The notes beneath the pieces are model-generated. The model was not told the origin of the DNA, searched no databases, and was given only the letters and a program-made list of their open reading frames with translations. This document shows positions 61,436-64,000 of a stretch of 64,000 nt of DNA, piece by piece (the first letter of the stretch is position 1; the number at the start of each line of letters is the position of its first letter). Source of the stretch: Alkalibacterium sp. (GTDB lineage Bacteria > Bacillota > Bacilli > Lactobacillales > Carnobacteriaceae_A). The position numbers and the translations under genes are program-made. The stretch spans positions 16,931 to 80,930 of the forward strand of contig JAFIFE010000008.1 in NCBI GenBank assembly GCA_020832185.1. The letters run 5' to 3'.

Positions 61436-61627
61436 ACGTCAATCCTTTAGATATAATCTGAACACTAACAGGAGGTTTATTGTTTACGAATAAAAAGACT
61501 AATATAGCTAAAAGTTTTTATAGATACATTAATGTATGCAAAATTTTAATTAATCCAGTTATGTACTGTAAAAAGACTTGAACATAAGATAATATAAAAA
61601 TTACAACTGATCAATAGGAGGAATAGT

Positions 61628-62899
61628 TTGACTGCTAAGTTAAGAACAGAAAAAATCGATTACTTGATTGATGAAGATATTAATATAGTCATTGAAAAGT
61701 GTAAACCTAATTCAAAAATTGTTTTAGTTGCTGAAATGACGGATGATGAAGGGAAAACGTTTCAGTCAGAAGCAACGTTTATGAGCAATAAACATGGAGA
61801 AGTCAATTTAGCAAAGGAGATACCTCTTAATGGTACATATGAAAGTTTAGATCCATCAGGGTTGTTCTGGTCAATGAGGCTGAAAGATTCAAAAGAAGAA
61901 GACTATTTTGAAAAAAATAATGATGAACCAGTTCAAGTGACATTGAAAGCTTTAGTCAACAATAAAACTGTCAGTGAAAAACTAATCAATTTAAGATTTA
62001 AGGATGAATCAGTATCAAGAGAGGAAATTACACACGACAAAATAAAAGGTGCATTGTATAGACCAAATAATGAGCGCATGTATCCTGCAGTTATTCTATT
62101 GAATGGATCAGATGGTGGGTATAAAGCAAACTCAGCTGCTTTCTTAGCGTCAAAAGGTTATATTGTTTTAGCATTAAGTTATTTCAATTCTGAAGGAACC
62201 AGCAAAGAACTGGAAAATATTCAACTTGAGTACTTTAAAATAGCTTCAGATTGGCTCAAAGAATTGCCACGATCCAAACCAATCGTTCATCTCATTGGTT
62301 ATTCAAAAGGGGCAGAGCTTGCGCTTTTGTTGGGGGCAACATTTAATGGTTATTCATCAATCATTGCCGGTGCACCCGGAGCTTATATTACTTCAGGAAT
62401 GAGAGATGGTGTGTTTGCACCAGTAGATGGGTGGACTTTGAATGGCTCGGCACTTCCTTACTTGAAAAACAAATATCCATTAAAAATGATGGTGACTTAT
62501 ATCATTAATTCAATTAGAAAAACGCCCATGTCGTTCTTATCCATTTGGGAAAAGACGTTAAAGATGAGTAAAAACAAAGATGACTACCAAATTGATACAA
62601 ACAGAATTGAGTGCCCTATTTTGCTTATATCTGGGGAAAATGATGAGCTATGGCCATCTTCAGATTTTTCCAGGAGAATTGAAGCATCGAGAAAACACGA
62701 ACAGGATAAGTTTTTGTATTACGATAAGGGGGGACATTTCTTATCTTTTCCATATGCATTTAAGCATTTGCCAGCGAATACTCACGTAAAAATCAATAAA
62801 ATGACCATGAAATTTGGTGGGGAAAAGCAAGTTAATGCTTATGCGGCTGAAAACACTTTAGCGACTATTTTAAAATTTTTAGACGAAAACTCAAGATAG
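61628..62899 (+). CDS. Acyl-CoA thioesterase / BAAT-like alpha/beta hydrolase
   Basis: A 423-residue protein. The N-terminal beta-domain (about 1-125) has SGLFWSMRL, matching the acyl-CoA thioesterase/BAAT N-terminal domain; the C-terminal alpha/beta hydrolase (about 140-423) has the nucleophile elbow GYSKGAELALLLGA near residue 223, the acid in SGENDELWPSSDF and histidine in GGHFLSFPY near 374. Serine is the nucleophile, whereas the bile-acid transferases have cysteine, so thioesterase activity is more likely. TTG start behind AGGAGGAATAGT. AT-rich, in the accessory end of the window. Confidence 0.88.
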   Translation: MTAKLRTEKIDYLIDEDINIVIEKCKPNSKIVLVAEMTDDEGKTFQSEATFMSNKHGEVNLAKEIPLNGTYESLDPSGLFWSMRLKDSKEEDYFEKNNDEPVQVTLKALVNNKTVSEKLINLRFKDESVSREEITHDKIKGALYRPNNERMYPAVILLNGSDGGYKANSAAFLASKGYIVLALSYFNSEGTSKELENIQLEYFKIASDWLKELPRSKPIVHLIGYSKGAELALLLGATFNGYSSIIAGAPGAYITSGMRDGVFAPVDGWTLNGSALPYLKNKYPLKMMVTYIINSIRKTPMSFLSIWEKTLKMSKNKDDYQIDTNRIECPILLISGENDELWPSSDFSRRIEASRKHEQDKFLYYDKGGHFLSFPYAFKHLPANTHVKINKMTMKFGGEKQVNAYAAENTLATILKFLDENSR

Positions 62900-63051
62900 C
62901 TGGTGGAGTAACTATACAAAATTTTATGAATACTTAATGATTTTGAATAATTCATACTTCTTAACAAAACGGATGAATTATTTATTGAAATACTTTTCTA
63001 TAGAGTTTATTTGTATTGTCTAATACATGAAATTGAATAAAATCGTGTATC

Positions 63052-63082
63052 CGGAATCCCTTCACACAGGGGTTCTTTTTCT
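63052..63082 (+). terminator. Terminator after the thioesterase-like gene
   Basis: GGAATCCCTT pairs with AGGGGTTC (G-U tolerated) across CACAC, followed by TTTTTC. Confidence 0.7.
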
Positions 63083-63095
63083 TTAGGGTCCTATA

Positions 63096-63132
63096 ATACA
63101 TGATTATGGATATATCAACTGTAATCATGTAT
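63096..63132. repeat. Inverted repeat upstream of the recombinase
   Basis: ATACATGATTA (63096-63106) and TAATCATGTAT (63122-63132) are a perfect 11-bp inverted repeat. Related half-sites AATACATGAAA (63023) and TCGTGTATCC (63044) lie upstream in the same outward/inward order. They may be recombinase binding or crossover sites, or a repressor site. Confidence 0.55.
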
Positions 63133-63160
63133 CGATTTTGTGGAAGGAGAGCCCCTTAAA

Positions 63161-63712
63161 ATGACCTACAACGTCCACCCCCTACGAACTCAGCAAGAAA
63201 TAAACGACTTTTTATTCTGTTTACGACGTAATCAGCACGCCGAACGCGATGTGTTTCTTTTTTTGATTGGCATTAACAGAGGATTTAGGATGTCTGATAT
63301 CATTAAATTGTAGAAACGGGACTCTTTAACCTCAAAAAATCCCCGTATTGTGGAACAAAAGACGGGGAAAACACGTATATTGTATTTAGTGAGCCTTCAG
63401 GACCTCATCCAGGACTACACTAAAGCCCTGGATCCGGCCGATTCTCTATTCCCCAGCAGCAAAGGCGGTCATTTAGAAGTCAACACGGTCTATCAAATAT
63501 TTCAGAAGGTCGCCAGGCTCTTAGGCAGAGACGATATGGGGACCCATACCCTGCGTAAGACGTTCAGCTACCATTATTACAAGAAAACAAAAGACGTGGC
63601 TACCCTCATGGAGATATTCGGTCACAGCAGTGAAAAAATAACCAAACGCTATATAGGTATTAAAGAAGATGAGATTAGCGAAACGCTCCTGAATTTCAGA
63701 CTGGGATTTTAA
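63161..63712 (+). pseudogene. Tyrosine recombinase/integrase interrupted by an amber stop
   Basis: ATG 63161 follows GGAAGGAGAGCCCC and opens MTYNVHPLRTQQEINDFLFC. The frame runs through INRGFRMSDIIKL (catalytic Arg I), meets TAG at 63311-63313 and continues in the same frame through GKTR (catalytic Lys), THTLRKTF (His-x-x-Arg), GHSS (His/Trp position) and the nucleophile Tyr in RYIGI, stopping at 63712. All six catalytic positions survive and only the TAG breaks the 184-codon gene. It belongs to the short solitary integrases of Firmicutes. It could be a recent pseudogene, read by suppression, or restart at 63350. Confidence 0.85.
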
Positions 63713-63878
63713 CGAAAGCCAATTTTATTTATACTTTAAATAGATTTCATATTACTTGTGAACATGCTAAATTGGAGAACTGAACATTATATCATGTATG
63801 CTTATAAAATATACTAATTGCTTTATACTAAATGCTAATATAATTTATAAAATAAATAGAGCTGGATTTTATAATGAA

Positions 63879-64000
63879 GTTAGCCACTCAGGCTAACACA
63901 TAGAAAAACGCCATGTGAATTTCATGGTATATTGAAGTTACCGCTAACTCTCAATAGACAGGATGAATTCACATGACGCACTCTAACGATAACACATTAG
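63879..64000 (+). mobile_element. Left end of an insertion sequence, ISL3-type (partial)
   Basis: GTTAGCC-ACTCA-GGCTAAC (63879-63897) is a perfect hairpin near the apparent left end. The transposase frame begins at 63973. The N-terminal MTHSNDNTL resembles the start of ISL3-family transposases in Lactobacillales. The exact terminal inverted repeat and target duplication cannot be set without the right end. The 166 bp 63713-63878 are AT-rich and empty. Confidence 0.55.
63973..64000 (+). CDS. Transposase, N-terminal fragment cut by the window edge
   Basis: Only nine codons are visible (MTHSNDNTL) after GACAGGATGAATTCAC. The start codon lies within AATTCACATG (63966-63975), the exact complement of CATGTGAATT at 63912-63921, so readthrough transcripts could hide it in a hairpin. 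ISL3 family is a tentative call from the first residues. Confidence 0.5.

Overview
The window reads as a chromosome segment of a low-to-moderate GC Firmicute of the order Lactobacillales. The best clue is the block rsmG-parA-parB-DUF951-ychF-DUF1129 at 13-17.6 kb. Other clues are lrgAB, strong AGGAGG ribosome sites, frequent TTG/GTG starts and tidy Rho-independent terminators. The many cation, metalloid and halide-type exporters and the low catalase/respiratory content would suit a Carnobacteriaceae-like salt- or alkali-tolerant bacterium (Alkalibacterium/Marinilactibacillus type). That genus-level guess is inference only.

Layout. 0-0.6 kb: tandem 104-bp repeats without genes. 0.6-12.8 kb: an ABC-F protein, then a run of detoxification and ion-transport genes (ChrA, CadD, CoA-disulfide reductase-rhodanese, ACR3, a Ca2+/cation antiporter, a PII-like protein paired with a CPA2 antiporter, an ABC-2 exporter). 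13-17.6 kb: housekeeping chromosome-segregation block. 17.7-21.2 kb: glutamate dehydrogenase, a short-chain epimerase, Ogt and a deoxynucleoside kinase. 21.3-28.6 kb: a redox/metal island with a cupin, a TSUP exporter, a Crp/Fnr regulator, an HMA metallochaperone, a P1B ATPase, and an operon of an unknown membrane protein, CcdA and a TlpA/ResA thioredoxin. 28.9-43.2 kb: lrgAB, RpiR regulator, sugar-type dehydrogenase, HIT, SOUL haem-binding protein, tRNA-Leu(CAG), sbcDC, an M20 hydrolase, an antibiotic-resistance-type ABC-F gene with an attenuator leader, glyA. 43.3-57.5 kb: mixed accessory genes including two toxin-antitoxin pairs, a multi-PAS GGDEF protein, carbonic anhydrase and a 6-phospho-beta-glucosidase. 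57.5-64 kb: AT-rich accessory end with LysR and MerR genes, a BAAT-like acyl hydrolase, an amber-interrupted tyrosine recombinase and the left end of an IS element that runs out of the window.

The most coherent system is the 21.3-24.2 kb region. Three perfect TTGAT-N4-ATCAA boxes lie there. Each sits about 41.5 bp upstream of a predicted start point set by a good -10 hexamer. In their midst lies a Crp/Fnr gene whose recognition helix carries the ETVSR motif expected to read that box and whose N-terminus has a C-X6-C pair. This looks like an autoregulated, redox-sensing local regulon controlling a cupin and a metallochaperone. Next to it is a CsoR/CstR-like operator in front of the CcdA/thioredoxin operon. 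Other points of note are the attenuator leader of the second ABC-F gene with a 10-codon leader peptide, two genes that seem to need non-standard start codons (ATC for ccdA, ATA for a MerR regulator), and a hairpin that hides the start of the IS transposase.
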